Positions 56,969 through 64,000 of a DNA stretch of 64,000 nucleotides are shown here, piece by piece (within the stretch, counting starts at the first letter, position 1; each line of letters opens with the position of its first letter). Under the pieces are notes generated by a model, which had not been told where the DNA came from, searched no databases, and saw nothing but the letters and a program-made list of their open reading frames with translations. The DNA comes from Geomonas oryzisoli (GTDB taxonomy: Bacteria; Desulfobacterota; Desulfuromonadia; Geobacterales; Geobacteraceae), in assembly GCF_018986915.1 (NCBI RefSeq), contig NZ_CP076723.1, positions 4,492,228-4,556,227 on the forward strand. The letters run 5' to 3'. A program made the position numbers and the translations under genes.

Positions 56969-58879
56969 ATGAAGCATCTCATTCTCGGCACTGCCGGACA
57001 CATAGATCATGGCAAGACCTCGCTGGTGAAGGCACTGACCGGCGTCGATACCGATCGCCTCAAAGAGGAGAAGGCCCGCGGCATCACCATCGAGCTCGGC
57101 TTCGCGCACCTGGAACTCCCGGGTGACCTGCGCTTCGGCATCGTCGACGTGCCCGGCCACGAGCGCTTCGTGCGCACCATGGTGGCCGGCGTGGGCGGGA
57201 TGGACCTGGTGCTTTTGGTAATCGCGGCGGACGAAGGGATCATGCCCCAGACCCGAGAGCACCTGGAGATCTGCCAGTTGTTGGGCGTGAAGCGCGGCAT
57301 CGTGGTGCTCACCAAGAAGGACATGGTGGAACCGGACTGGCTTGACCTGGTCACCGAGGAGGTGCGCGACTACCTCGCGGAAAGCTTCCTCTCCGGCGCA
57401 CCCATCATCAGCGTTTCCTCCCGCACCGGCGACGGCATCGAGACCCTGAAGGCTGAACTCACCAAAATGGCGAAGGAGATCGAGCAGAAGCGGGTCGACT
57501 CGCCCTTCCGGCTCCCGGTGGACCGCGTCTTCACCGTTACCGGCTTCGGCACCGTCGTTACCGGCACGCTCCTCTCCGGTGCCGTCACCGTCGGCGACGA
57601 GGTCGAGATCCTGCCGTCGGGCATTGCCTGCCGCGTGCGCGGCGTGCAGTCCTTCGGCTCCAAGGTGGAGAAGGGTGGCGCGGGCGAAAGGCTTGCGGTC
57701 AACCTTCAGGGTGTGGACCATACCGACGTGCAGCGCGGCGACGTTGTGGTGCCCAAGGGGCTCTACAAGCCGACCAGCGCCGTCGACGTCCGGCTCAACT
57801 ATCTGGCCTCCATGGGCAAGGAGTTGAAGCACCGCGCCGGCGTCCGCCTGCACTCGGCAACCTACGAAGTCCCCGCCAAGGTCATCCTGTTCGATCGCGA
57901 CGCGCTCCAGCCTGGCGACAGCGCCTACGTGCAACTCCGGCTCGACCACCCGGTGCTGCTCCTGCCGGGCGACCCCTTCGTGCTCCGGACCTATTCGCCG
58001 CAGGCGACCCTCGGTGGCGGCACCGTTCTTGACCCGGCTCCGCCGCGTCGTCGTCGCCGTTCCGCTGAAGCCCTGGCGCTCCTGGAGGCGGCCGAGTCCG
58101 GCGTGGACCAGGAGCGGATCCGGCTGCTGGTCGAGTCCTCGCTGCTTTCCGGCATCTCCATCCAGGAGATGGTGAACCGCTCCGGGATGTCCGGTAAGAG
58201 GATTGAAGCCGCGCTTGCCCCGCTGCTTTCCAGCGGTGCGGTGCTCCAGGTGGTGAAGGAGCCTCGCATCTTCCTCAGCAAGGATGCCTTTGCGCAGCTG
58301 AAGCAGAGGCTTTCCGAGGAGTTGCACGAGTACCTCCAGGAAAACCCGATGCAGGAAGGTATCGGCAAGGAAGAGCTGAAGTCCCGGATCCCAAGGCGCA
58401 GCGACGCGCGCTTCTTCGGTCCGGTGCTGGCGAGCCTTGAGAAGGATGGGCTGGCGCTTTCCGATCGCGAACTGGTGAAGCTCCCCGGGCGCAAGGTCGG
58501 CGTGACCCAGGACCAGGCGAGCGTGCAGCGGGCGCTCGAAGAGGCGCTGACCAAGGCGTGGTTCGAGCCTCCCACGTTGAAGGAGCTTTGCGACCTGGTC
58601 GGTGCCACCGAGAAGCAGGTGCTCGATCACGCCAACATGATGTTCCGCGAGGGGAGGGTGGCCAAGATCAAGGGCGACATCTTCTATGCCCCTGGCGCCG
58701 TCAACGAGCTGCGCGACAAGCTGGTGGCCCATCTGAAGGAGAAGGGTGAGATCACTCCGCCGGAGTTTAGGGACATAACCGGCCTGTCCAGAAAGTTCAT
58801 GATTCCGCTGCTGGAGTACTTCGACCAGGAAAAGCTCACCATCCGCATGGGTGACAAGAGGGTGTTGAGGAAGGGGTAA
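56969..58879 (+). CDS. selB: Selenocysteine-specific elongation factor SelB
   Basis: SelB is the EF-Tu-like GTPase that delivers Sec-tRNA to UGA codons by binding the SECIS hairpin. It has 636 residues. G1 [11 protein letters not shown] is at residues 11-21, [16 protein letters not shown] is G3 and LTKKDMV is G4. Beta domains II-III follow, with [15 protein letters not shown]. Four winged-helix units at about 400-636 bind SECIS RNA. No selA, selD or Sec-containing gene is in the window. GGAGCACCACC precedes the ATG. Confidence 0.96.
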   Translation: MKHLILGTAGHIDHGKTSLVKALTGVDTDRLKEEKARGITIELGFAHLELPGDLRFGIVDVPGHERFVRTMVAGVGGMDLVLLVIAADEGIMPQTREHLEICQLLGVKRGIVVLTKKDMVEPDWLDLVTEEVRDYLAESFLSGAPIISVSSRTGDGIETLKAELTKMAKEIEQKRVDSPFRLPVDRVFTVTGFGTVVTGTLLSGAVTVGDEVEILPSGIACRVRGVQSFGSKVEKGGAGERLAVNLQGVDHTDVQRGDVVVPKGLYKPTSAVDVRLNYLASMGKELKHRAGVRLHSATYEVPAKVILFDRDALQPGDSAYVQLRLDHPVLLLPGDPFVLRTYSPQATLGGGTVLDPAPPRRRRRSAEALALLEAAESGVDQERIRLLVESSLLSGISIQEMVNRSGMSGKRIEAALAPLLSSGAVLQVVKEPRIFLSKDAFAQLKQRLSEELHEYLQENPMQEGIGKEELKSRIPRRSDARFFGPVLASLEKDGLALSDRELVKLPGRKVGVTQDQASVQRALEEALTKAWFEPPTLKELCDLVGATEKQVLDHANMMFREGRVAKIKGDIFYAPGAVNELRDKLVAHLKEKGEITPPEFRDITGLSRKFMIPLLEYFDQEKLTIRMGDKRVLRKG

Positions 58880-58919
58880 AGAGGCAGATTAAGACTGAGA
58901 TTAAGATAAAGGAAAACGA

Positions 58920-58950
58920 AAAGGCCCTTCGGTTCGAGGGGCCTTTGTCA
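58920..58950 (+). terminator. Rho-independent terminator after selB
   Basis: AAAGGCCC (58920-58927) pairs with GGGCCTTT (58939-58946), followed by GTCATTTGT. Confidence 0.78.
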
Positions 58951-59005
58951 TTTGTCTGTTGCCGGAGCCATCGTCTCAGTTATGCTTCTGTGCGTTTCGT
59001 CTCAG

Positions 59006-59043
59006 CTCCCTCCCCCGGAGGGGGAGGGTTGGGGAGGGGGGAA
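59006..59043 (+). repeat. Family B copy, left end of the DUF559 unit
   Basis: CTCCCTCCCCCGGAGGGGGA then GGGTTGGGGAGGGGGGAA. The tail supplies the ribosome site for the ATG at 59047. It is nearly an exact inverse of 59459-59494. Confidence 0.93.
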
Positions 59044-59046
59044 AGC

Positions 59047-59472
59047 ATGGACGCAGACAATCCCATATTCGACCCGCCGCCATTGCCAACTGAACTCCTT
59101 AAGGCTGCTCGCATGTTGCGCCAGCATATGACGGACGCGGAGCAACTGCTTTGGTTTTGCTTGCGACGTAAGCAGATGGGTGGCTTCCGGTTCCGGCGGC
59201 AGCACCCGGTTGAGAAGTACGTGCTGGATTTCTATTGTGCGGAGGCAAGATTTGCGGTGGAGTTGGACGGTGGGCAGCACAACCAGCCTCTCAATGCCCT
59301 ACGTGATCGAGGAAGAACAGATTTCCTGGAGGCGCAGGGCATTTCTGTTCTCAGGGTATGGAACCATGAACTCTTCGTGAATTTGGAAGGAGTGCTGGAA
59401 AGAATTTACGAGGTGTTGCTACAGAGGGCGGGAGTTAGTTACGGCAGGTATAAAGATCTTCCCCCTCCCTAA
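59047..59472 (+). CDS. DUF559 (Vsr-like nuclease fold) protein between inverted repeats
   Basis: A 141-residue DUF559 protein. DFYCAEARFAVELDGGQH (residues 61-78) gives Asp61, Glu72 and Asp74 in the D...ExD spacing of Vsr/PD-(D/E)xK nucleases. TEAEQLLW-like DAEQLLWFCLR and FLEAQGISVLRVWNHEL are family motifs. I start at ATG 59047; a longer reading begins inside the repeat. The ribosome site and stop codon (TAA at 59470) both lie in family B repeats, so the gene is framed by near-perfect 36-bp inverted repeats. DNA cleavage is inferred from fold only. Confidence 0.88.
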   Translation: MDADNPIFDPPPLPTELLKAARMLRQHMTDAEQLLWFCLRRKQMGGFRFRRQHPVEKYVLDFYCAEARFAVELDGGQHNQPLNALRDRGRTDFLEAQGISVLRVWNHELFVNLEGVLERIYEVLLQRAGVSYGRYKDLPPP

Positions 59473-59494
59473 CCCTCCCCCTCCGGGGGAGGGG
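59459..59494 (-). repeat. Family B copy, right end of the DUF559 unit
   Basis: TTCCCCCTCCCTAACCCTCC then CCCTCCGGGGGAGGGG; the inverse complement matches the left end at about 34 of 36 positions. The DUF559 stop codon is inside it. Confidence 0.93.
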
Positions 59495-59573
59495 ACACTT
59501 TGATGAGTTCGAGGACTGAAATAGGGGAGCAATCACATCGGCCGCAGCTCTTTCTTCTGGTGGGAGGCGTCCA

Positions 59574-59612
59574 GCTCCCTCCCCCGGAGGGGGAGGGTTG
59601 GGGAGGGGGAAG
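59574..59612 (+). repeat. Family B forward copy
   Basis: A third copy in the same orientation as the left end, 80 bp beyond the right end and 14 bp from the TraB-like gene's stop. Confidence 0.9.
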
Positions 59613-59625
59613 ACTTGTCGCATTC

Positions 59626-61578
59626 CTACCAGATGTAATCCTTGGCAATATCCCGCTTGTCACGCCCGTACAGAATGTGGAAGGCCCGCAGCTTCTTCAG
59701 GGCAACGGGGGACAGGCTCCCCAGCGGCAAGTAGATGATCCTTTTTCCCAACCGCGCCGCGTGCTGCTTCAGGAAACTCCTGGGGGGCTTGGCGGCGGCG
59801 TACACCACGTCCTTCTCCAGCGAATAGTCGAGCGCCGCCATCAAGAGGTGCTCACTCTTCCCGAGCGCATACCGGTAGTCCGGGTCGTGCCAGACGTCCA
59901 CCATCCGCCGCGGCGGATAACTCAGTAAAAACCCGCCGTACTCGCAGCGCGAAATGCCGGGCCCCACTATGTTGTCGGTAGGCGGCGTGGCATAGAAGGC
60001 CATGTCGGACTCCTGCGCATGCTCGCCGAGCCAGGTCATGCAGTACGGGTATTTCGTCCCCTCCTTGTCCTCGTCGAGGATCACCACCACGCACCCAACG
60101 CCGCTCTTTTGCCGCTTGTTCTCCCGGACGTAGATCTTCCCCTCGTGCAGGTTGCGCAAGGTCTCGCGCATGTCGATCCCGTCCAAAAGCGACGATGTGA
60201 AGGGCTCGGACTTGCTCGCCTCCTCGCTCAACTGCCGGGCCCCGATCCGCTTCAGGTTGCGGCCGTATTCCTCGATGTTCAGATCCTCTGGGGGGAAGGA
60301 ACAGATGTACGGATCGTCGAATCCCTCGATCCAGTCGCCAGGGCGCTTTTCCTTCTTGCGGTTCATCATCTTGAGCCGCGAGAGCCCCTTGGCGCGCACC
60401 TGCTCGCGCGGGCGGAACCTGATCCTCTTGGTGGCGGACCAGAGTTCGGCGGCGGAGAGGCGCAGGGTGGGGAGGTCGCTCCCCTCCTTCTGCCAGGGGT
60501 AATGGGCGGCCAGCCGGAAGAAGGCATAGGCGAAGTTGTCGTCCAGGCAACCGCGCGCGGCGGCGAGCATCTGGAACAAGTCGGGAAGCAGCATGCGCGA
60601 CAACAGCGCGTAGTTGCGGGCAAAGCGGAAGAAGGCCCGCTTCTGCCAGAAGTGCACCTTGTCGCCGGTTTCCTGCCGGTAGTGGCGGGCAGCTTCCAAA
60701 AAGAGCCGCAGCAAGATCTTCTGCCGGTCGGGCGGTTCCCCTTCGGGACCGATCCGGTGTGCACTTCTCTGCACCGATTCGGCCAGCGCCTCCTCCTCGG
60801 GAATGCTCTGCTTTCCCCCGAGGATCAATTCGAATGCGTTGAAGCTCTTTCTCAGCGAGGGTCCACCCGGTGCGGGCTCGGGAGGGAGGGGAGAACGCCT
60901 GGTCTCATAGAGGGCGGAGAGGAAGGGGTATTCGGCCAGCACCTCGTGGCAGCATTCCGGGTGCAGGTTGAAGATGGTGATCCCTTCGCGGTGGGTGCGG
61001 GTCAGGGGCTGGGCCTGTGGCGCGTCGAAATCCTGGCGGATCCGCTCCAGGTGCGACATGCCACAGATGAAAAGGACGCGCTCGTGCTGTGCCGAGAGCT
61101 GCCTCAGGCGGTAGGCCATGCCGCGCTCGCGGCGCAGGTCCTCCTCACCGGGCGGGATCTCACGGTACAGTTTGGCCACTTCACGGTAGAACGGCTCCAG
61201 GCCGATGCGTTGCACCGAGTAGGAATCGGGGAGCTGTTCCGGGTGTGAAGGGTAGGAATCGAGGTCGATGTCGACCAGGTGCAACGGGATTTCGTTTTCC
61301 AGGGCGAGCCGTGCCCCCTCGATCAGGGGATCGGCGGGTTCGATGATGAGGAACACGGACTGGGCTGCGACGTGGTAGGCGAGCACCGAGATTTCCGGCA
61401 GGCGCCGCACGCCGCGCAGGAACTGCTGCTCCAGCGTTTGCGGCAGCTCCAGCGCGATGCAGTCCGGCTTTACCGCGTCAAACGCCTCCCGCACCAGGTG
61501 GGCGAACTCCATCCGGTAGTGCAGGATGGGGAGGGCGTGGACGTTGCCGAATTGTTCCAGGTAGAGGTGATCGGGCAT
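59626..61578 (-). CDS. TraB/PrgY-like protein paired with MoxR ATPase
   Basis: A 650-residue soluble protein; I start at ATG 61578 (MPDHLYLEQFGNVHALPILH) since the longer reading translates family B repeat. The N-terminal quarter (HYRMEFAHLVREAFDAVKPD, IALELPQTLEQ, IPLHLVDIDLD) resembles the TraB/PrgY and DUF5682 group, a fold related to erythromycin esterase. The middle is rich in helices, and the C-terminal part has a basic RPREQVRAKG patch and VGCVVVILDEDKEG. The MoxR-type ATPase lies directly upstream. The molecular role is unknown; link to DUF5682-like systems is inferred. Confidence 0.68.
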   Translation of the reverse strand: MPDHLYLEQFGNVHALPILHYRMEFAHLVREAFDAVKPDCIALELPQTLEQQFLRGVRRLPEISVLAYHVAAQSVFLIIEPADPLIEGARLALENEIPLHLVDIDLDSYPSHPEQLPDSYSVQRIGLEPFYREVAKLYREIPPGEEDLRRERGMAYRLRQLSAQHERVLFICGMSHLERIRQDFDAPQAQPLTRTHREGITIFNLHPECCHEVLAEYPFLSALYETRRSPLPPEPAPGGPSLRKSFNAFELILGGKQSIPEEEALAESVQRSAHRIGPEGEPPDRQKILLRLFLEAARHYRQETGDKVHFWQKRAFFRFARNYALLSRMLLPDLFQMLAAARGCLDDNFAYAFFRLAAHYPWQKEGSDLPTLRLSAAELWSATKRIRFRPREQVRAKGLSRLKMMNRKKEKRPGDWIEGFDDPYICSFPPEDLNIEEYGRNLKRIGARQLSEEASKSEPFTSSLLDGIDMRETLRNLHEGKIYVRENKRQKSGVGCVVVILDEDKEGTKYPYCMTWLGEHAQESDMAFYATPPTDNIVGPGISRCEYGGFLLSYPPRRMVDVWHDPDYRYALGKSEHLLMAALDYSLEKDVVYAAAKPPRSFLKQHAARLGKRIIYLPLGSLSPVALKKLRAFHILYGRDKRDIAKDYIW

Positions 61579-61591
61579 AGGTATGTCCAAA

Positions 61592-61699
61592 GCTCCTCCC
61601 CCCGGAGGGGGGAGGCTGGGAGGGGGGAGGCTGGGAGGAAGGATGGTAAAAGGACCGAAAGCTTCCCCCTCCCTGACCCTCCCCCTCCGGGGGAGGGAA
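61592..61699. repeat. Family B copies between ATPase and TraB-like gene
   Basis: A forward copy with a duplicated GGCTGGGAGG tail (about 61592-61637) and a reverse copy (about 61662-61699). Confidence 0.85.
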
Positions 61700-61716
61700 T
61701 TAGACCTCAAAAAAAG

Positions 61717-62535
61717 TTACTTCAAATACCGTAGCGCTTCCTCGCCCAGAATCCGCTCCACCGCGAGCGGCAGCAGCTCACGCGGGTCTTTCTCGGTCGC
61801 CGTCATCATCTTCAGGGCGTAGCGGGCGATGTTGATGCCGTCGCGCACCGAGTAGGGCTCGTCCGCCGCATGGCCGCGCTGCAGGAACTGCACGACGTAG
61901 TTGAGGATGGAGCTGCCGGCGAAGGGGAGGTTTTCCTTCAGGATGGCCAGTTCCTCGTCCGCCTCGGGGAAATCGATGAAAAGCTGCGGCTGCAGGCGGG
62001 AATGGATGTACTCAGGCACCTCGAAGGTGGAGGAGTCCTCGTTCATGGTCACCACGATGCGGAAGTCCGGGTGGGCCTGGATCCTGAGGCCGGTGATGAT
62101 CGATTCGACGTAGCGGCGGTCGTCCAGAAGCGGCGCCAGCGACGCCCAGGCCTTCTCGCTCATCCGGTTCCCCTCGTCGAGAATCAGCACGCCCCCCGAG
62201 ATCATCGCCGAGACCAGCGAGGAGGCGGCGTACTGGATGGTTCCCTCCGGACCGATCACCGGTGTCACGATCAGGTCCTCGGGGCGGGTATCCATGGTGG
62301 CCTGGAACAGGTAGACCTTGCGGCCGAGCCTCTTGGCGGCCGCGTAGGCGAGGGTGGTCTTGCCGACGCCCGGCTTGCCGATCAGGCGCGGGTTGAAGGG
62401 GATGTCGCGCTCGTCGATGACCATCCAGGCAGCCAGAAGCTGCCGGAGCAGTTCCTCGTCCCCGACCCAGCGTAGCGGCAGCTCGATGGGGTTGGCGAGG
62501 GTCAGGTTGATGCCGTCTATCGTGATCCGGTCCAT
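61717..62535 (-). CDS. MoxR-type AAA ATPase
   Basis: A 272-residue single-AAA protein starting at ATG 62535 (MDRITIDGINLTLANP) with TTGGAG upstream. Walker A GKPGVGKTTLA is near residue 50, Walker B GGVLILDEGNRMSEKAW near 115, sensor 1 VVTMNEDSSTFEVPEY and the arginine finger HSRLQP follow. It belongs to the AAA_5/MoxR-NorQ-CbbQ group, which remodel partner proteins, usually vWA proteins. No vWA gene adjoins; the next gene in line is the TraB-like protein, its probable partner. Confidence 0.88.
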   Translation of the reverse strand: MDRITIDGINLTLANPIELPLRWVGDEELLRQLLAAWMVIDERDIPFNPRLIGKPGVGKTTLAYAAAKRLGRKVYLFQATMDTRPEDLIVTPVIGPEGTIQYAASSLVSAMISGGVLILDEGNRMSEKAWASLAPLLDDRRYVESIITGLRIQAHPDFRIVVTMNEDSSTFEVPEYIHSRLQPQLFIDFPEADEELAILKENLPFAGSSILNYVVQFLQRGHAADEPYSVRDGINIARYALKMMTATEKDPRELLPLAVERILGEEALRYLK

Positions 62536-62562
62536 AAAAACTCCAATAAAAACCTTGCTGTT

Positions 62563-62653
62563 GGCCACGGAGAACATCTGAGGACATCTGAGAAAATCAA
62601 AACATAAAGCTTTGTTTTGGTTCTCTCAGACTTTCTCCGAAGTTCTCCGTGGC
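62563..62653. repeat. Family D inverted repeat
   Basis: Arms GGCCACGGAGAAC and GTTCTCCGTGGC, with CTGAGA/TCTCAG and CAAAACA/TGTTTTG pairing inside, around a TAAAGCTT loop. About 91 bp in all. Confidence 0.88.
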
Positions 62654-62669
62654 TAACGGTTTCAGGGTT

Positions 62670-62849
62670 TTAGGTGTTCATCTCGTGCCCATACATCATG
62701 ACCAGCCGGGCGCGGTTCTCGCGGCAGCTTTTGCACAGCTCGCCGGCGTCCTTGAAGAATTCCTCCGCCAGCCACTCCCCCGCCTCGCCGTACAGCGAAT
62801 CAGGCTCGTTCTCGTCGTACTCGGTCTTGCAGATGCTGCAGGTTTTCAT
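62670..62849 (-). CDS. Small Cys-rich (zinc-ribbon-like) protein, coupled to hemH
   Basis: A 59-residue protein, [20 protein letters not shown] at the start and [16 protein letters not shown] near the end. CxxC pairs at residues 4-7 and 39-42 suggest a zinc ribbon or metal site. Its ATG overlaps the hemH stop (ATGA, 4 nt), which argues that it is a real, co-translated gene. Function is unknown. It is preceded by no separate ribosome site beyond the coupled one. Confidence 0.75.
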   Translation of the reverse strand: MKTCSICKTEYDENEPDSLYGEAGEWLAEEFFKDAGELCKSCRENRARLVMMYGHEMNT

Positions 62850-63802
62850 GCTTTTACCGTGGTCCGCACCAGGTCCGCCAGGCAATCCAGGAACATGGGA
62901 TCGGAGTTGAGCGATTCGGTCCTGACGAAGCGCTTGATGCCGTGCGCCTTGGCCTCCTCGGCGTACTGGATGTCGATCTCGTACAGGGTTTCGATGTGAT
63001 CGGAGACGAAAGAGAGCGGCACCATCAACAGGTTCTCCCTTCCCTCCCTGGCCAGCCGCTGGATGGTCGCCTCGGTGGACGGCTCCAGCCACTTGACCTT
63101 GCTCGCCTTGGACTGGAAGCAGAGCAGGTGGTTCGCCTCCCCTACCTGCTCCATCACCAGCCGCACCGTTTCCTGGATGTGTGCCAGGTAGGGGTCGCCT
63201 TCGTCGATGAAGGACTGGGGGAGCGAATGGGCCGAAAAGACGATCTCGACATCTTTGGGATCCGGGAAGGCCTGCAGCCCGCGCATCACCTTGCCGGCCA
63301 GGGCCTTTATATAGAGCGGATGGTTGTAGAAACGGTCGATGTAGGTGATCTCGAAGTCCGCCTTCGCCTCCTTCAGGACGCGCTGCAGTTCGTTGACGCT
63401 GGAGCCTGTGGTCGCCTTGGAGTAATGCGGGTAGAGCGAAAGCGCCACTACGCGTTTGATCCCCTCGCGCTTGATCGCAGCCAGGGCGTCGATGGTGGTG
63501 GGGCGGGAGTAGCGCATGGCGACGAAGGAACGGAAGCGTTCGCCTAAAAGAGCCTGCAGTCCTGCGCCCTGGGCCTCGGTCAGCTCCCGTATCGGGGATT
63601 TGCCGCCGATCCGGCGGTAGAACTCGGTGACCTCCGGTGCCCGCTTGTTGACGATGCGCCGGGCGATGAAGGGCTGCAAAAAGGCCGGGCCGATCTTGAT
63701 GATGTCGCGGTCGGTGAAGAGGTTCATGAGGAACGGGTGCACGGCATCGAGCGAGTCGGGGCCTCCCATCTGGAGCAGCAGGAGTGCGGTTTTGTCAGAC
63801 AT
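62846..63802 (-). CDS. hemH: Ferrochelatase
   Basis: HemH inserts ferrous iron into a porphyrin, the terminal step of the protoporphyrin heme route. It has 318 residues. [14 protein letters not shown] at the N-terminus, [18 protein letters not shown] with the active-site histidine near residue 193, and [16 protein letters not shown] with the catalytic glutamate are all present. The ATG is preceded by AGGTTGCC. The stop overlaps the start of a 59-residue gene. It coexists with hemE and a heme-type radical SAM gene about 30 kb away. Confidence 0.95.
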   Translation of the reverse strand: MSDKTALLLLQMGGPDSLDAVHPFLMNLFTDRDIIKIGPAFLQPFIARRIVNKRAPEVTEFYRRIGGKSPIRELTEAQGAGLQALLGERFRSFVAMRYSRPTTIDALAAIKREGIKRVVALSLYPHYSKATTGSSVNELQRVLKEAKADFEITYIDRFYNHPLYIKALAGKVMRGLQAFPDPKDVEIVFSAHSLPQSFIDEGDPYLAHIQETVRLVMEQVGEANHLLCFQSKASKVKWLEPSTEATIQRLAREGRENLLMVPLSFVSDHIETLYEIDIQYAEEAKAHGIKRFVRTESLNSDPMFLDCLADLVRTTVKA

Positions 63803-63904
63803 GGCAACCTCTTGGGCGAGAATAGTGGCCCAAGAAATGTAGCAGAAAACGAGGGGAAGTAGAACCGGTTTAATTCATTGGAGGGAGAAGCAGGCAAAAC
63901 AAAT

Positions 63905-64000
63905 TAACAGGGATAAAAAGGATAAAAGGGATGAACGGCAAAAACCATACGGCTTGGGTTTAAAACCCAAAGCTTTTGGTTATGCAGTTATCCCCTTTAT
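63905..64000. repeat. Family F run and a dyad at the window end
   Basis: AACAGGGATAAAAAGGATAA (about 63906-63925) is a family F run. TTGGGTTT-A-AAACCCAA (63954-63970) is a short perfect dyad. TTATCCCCTTTAT at the very end looks like the inverse family F arm, so another inverted unit probably closes just outside. Confidence 0.65.

Noticed and set aside
58945-59046. N-terminal extension of the DUF559 protein
   Set aside because: The extension translates selB terminator and repeat sequence (APSPGGGGLGRGES). The ATG at 59047 has a strong ribosome site.
61579-61710. N-terminal extension of the TraB-like protein
   Set aside because: The residues (LPRRGRVREGEAFG, PSLPPPSLPPPGGG) are translated family B repeat.

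Overview
The window is about 64 kb of high-GC chromosome surrounding the replication origin of a deltaproteobacterium. Gene content and order (rpmH-rnpA-yidD-yidC-mnmE-mnmG-rsmG leftward; dnaA-dnaN-recF-gyrB-gyrA-HEAT protein-gpsA-sensor kinases rightward) match my memory of the Geobacter/Citrifermentans/Geomonas group. A MauG-type cytochrome c peroxidase, an NfnAB pair and an Hdr-Flx complex fit an anaerobic respirer. The genus is an inference from gene order and protein character, not from a database match.

Layout. 1-8667 (minus): lysA (3' end outside the window), rsmG, mnmG, an unusual 1-kb spacer with two perfect parS sites flanking a 21-bp minisatellite, then mnmE, yidC, yidD, rnpA and rpmH. 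8668-20016 (plus): dnaA, a compact oriC in the dnaA-dnaN gap, dnaN, recF, gyrB, gyrA and a HEAT-like protein. 20167-28686: gpsA and four sensor kinases in a row. 28873-34243: ABC-2 exporter pair, a heme-type radical SAM protein, hemE and corA. 34356-40810: a FadL-type porin, a periplasmic binding protein overlapping a hybrid kinase by 4 nt, and a di-heme peroxidase. 41183-52389 (minus): nfnA-nfnB, a DMT exporter, and hdrCBA-flxDCBA. 52950-58879 (plus): a heterodimeric ABC exporter (MdlAB-like) and selB. 59047-63802: a DUF559 endonuclease-like gene between inverted repeats, a TraB-like protein with a MoxR-type AAA ATPase (minus), a 59-residue Cys-rich protein and hemH.

The most striking feature is the density of short inverted repeats between genes. 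At least ten families are visible, here called A to J. Many occur as inverted pairs, some carry the stop codon of the upstream gene, one lies in frame inside an ABC transporter gene, and family B brackets the DUF559 gene like terminal inverted repeats. Together they suggest one or more active families of small hairpin elements, and the DUF559 protein is a candidate enzyme for family B.

No tRNA, rRNA, CRISPR array or canonical insertion sequence was recognised. Most other long open frames in this high-GC sequence are shadows of the listed genes.
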